DNA of 64,000 bases. It comes from Hephaestia caeni (GTDB taxonomy: Bacteria; Pseudomonadota; Alphaproteobacteria; Sphingomonadales; Sphingomonadaceae). The notes below the pieces were generated by a model. That model made no database searches, was not told the DNA's origin, and was given only the letters and a program-made list of their open reading frames with translations. Location: positions 558,001 through 622,000 of the forward strand of contig NZ_QXDC01000002.1 of assembly GCF_003550065.1 (NCBI RefSeq). The letters are read 5' to 3'. Shown here piece after piece: positions 63,442 to 64,000 of this stretch (the first letter of the stretch is position 1; each line of letters starts with the position of its first letter). A program made the position numbers and the translations under genes.

Positions 63442-64000
63442 TCAGCGGTGACGTGCGTCCTTGAGAGCAAGCAGGGTTCCGAAGCGGGCGCGCACGTCCG
63501 CCCCGGTCGGATAGAGGTTTTGCAAGCCATGCCGGCGCAGGATCGTCGACCTTACCGTTGCGATCTGTGCGGCTTCGTCAGATGTGGGAACACACGGCGG
63601 CCATCCTTTTACGAACCGCAGGTGAGGCGGCATGCTACTCTCAAGGCGTCGGCGCTCACCGGCATCGATTTTGGATTGGTGGATCGTGCGTAGCAGTGAC
63701 GGTTGCAGGAGCTGCGGTGCCACATCGGCCAGCCAGCGCCCCGGCTGGAAAGAAAATGTAGAATCCGCCTCAATCGCGACAAGATGACGATAAAGGTCCA
63801 GATTGCCGGGTGCGCAGGTTGACGCGGCTATGTCGGAGAGCGACGCCAGAACGCAGAAGGCACAGGACAGTCGGCCAGCACCATAGCGGGCATAGGCTTC
63901 ATGGAGCGGAAGATTGTGCGCAACATGGGCTGCAAAAACCTGGGCGGCAGTCCAGTGGACCAGTGGATGCCAACTGATCATGTGCGTGCCGGCCCGGTTA
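63442..64000 (-). CDS. PAPS-reductase family protein, C-terminal part (cut by edge)
   Basis: A partial gene; the frame is open through the right edge, where NRAGTHMISWHPLVHWTAAQ is encoded. That segment, with RLSCAFCVLASLSDIAAS, is the C-terminal half of phosphoadenosine-phosphosulfate-reductase-like proteins, including the CxxC-like metal or redox site. The N-terminal PP-loop lies outside. It is a second relative of the protein at 53251-54282, and their sequences differ clearly. Confidence 0.82.
   Translation of the reverse strand, partial: NRAGTHMISWHPLVHWTAAQVFAAHVAHNLPLHEAYARYGAGRLSCAFCVLASLSDIAASTCAPGNLDLYRHLVAIEADSTFSFQPGRWLADVAPQLLQPSLLRTIHQSKIDAGERRRLESSMPPHLRFVKGWPPCVPTSDEAAQIATVRSTILRRHGLQNLYPTGADVRARFGTLLALKDARHR

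Noticed and set aside
1-64000. tRNA, rRNA or CRISPR arrays
   Set aside because: No cloverleaf, rRNA core sequence or regularly spaced repeats were seen on either strand.

Overview
The window is GC-rich DNA, apart from a few AT-rich intergenic stretches, and its gene content fits a Gram-negative alphaproteobacterium, most likely a sphingomonad: an FhaB-like TPS locus with its own ExbB/ExbD/TonB, several FecI/FecR pairs, DUF736/DUF2493/DUF3560 plasmid genes and a MobF transfer module. No rRNA, tRNA or CRISPR array was recognised. Family names come from reading the translated sequence, not from database searches.

Region 1 (1-16.0 kb, minus strand) is a two-partner secretion locus. It runs, in transcription order, from a LuxR-type regulator to the TpsB outer-membrane transporter, a DUF2341-LamG-ExbB fusion, ExbD, a 50-codon small ORF, a TonB-like protein, a Porin_5 protein and a giant filamentous-haemagglutinin-like TpsA. 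The tpsA gene carries a one-base frameshift near 5293-5295 and then stays open in the new frame to the left edge. Region 2 (16.0-25.9 kb) is regulatory: three LuxR-type regulators without a luxI, two of them divergent from TonB-like genes with dyads between, an STN-TonB chimera, an HU/IHF protein and an ECF sigma/FecR pair. It also holds a KdsB-like cytidylyltransferase behind a truncated KdsD-like CBS fragment, a MarR-like protein and a prepilin peptidase.

Region 3 (25.9-35.5 kb, minus strand) is the clearest complete system: an ECF sigma factor, FecR, an STN-bearing TonB-dependent receptor, a hemophilin-like secreted protein with a Slam-type C-terminal barrel, a Slam (type XI secretion) exporter, heme oxygenase, a DUF454 membrane protein and a dedicated TonB. 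I read it as a heme-acquisition operon in which a Slam-exported hemophore delivers heme to a receptor that also signals to its own sigma factor.

Region 4 (35.5-39.6 kb) is a cargo segment next to AT-rich DNA and bounded by a 33-bp imperfect direct repeat. It holds a FAD/NAD(P)-binding protein overlapping a degenerate trypsin-like protease gene, a possible undescribed two-gene system, and a small hypothetical gene. Region 5 (39.5-64 kb) is a conjugative element. It has a VirB1-like transglycosylase, a membrane-anchored Mrr-like nuclease, a MobF relaxase, a TraD-type coupling protein and an RHH protein with palindromic sites in a likely oriT region. DUF2493/SLOG and DUF736 genes follow, then a structured non-coding block with a very large inverted repeat, then a long run of small plasmid genes. 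Those include a GHKL ATPase, a DNA methyltransferase, a DUF3560 protein and two PAPS-reductase-like proteins, the second cut by the right edge.
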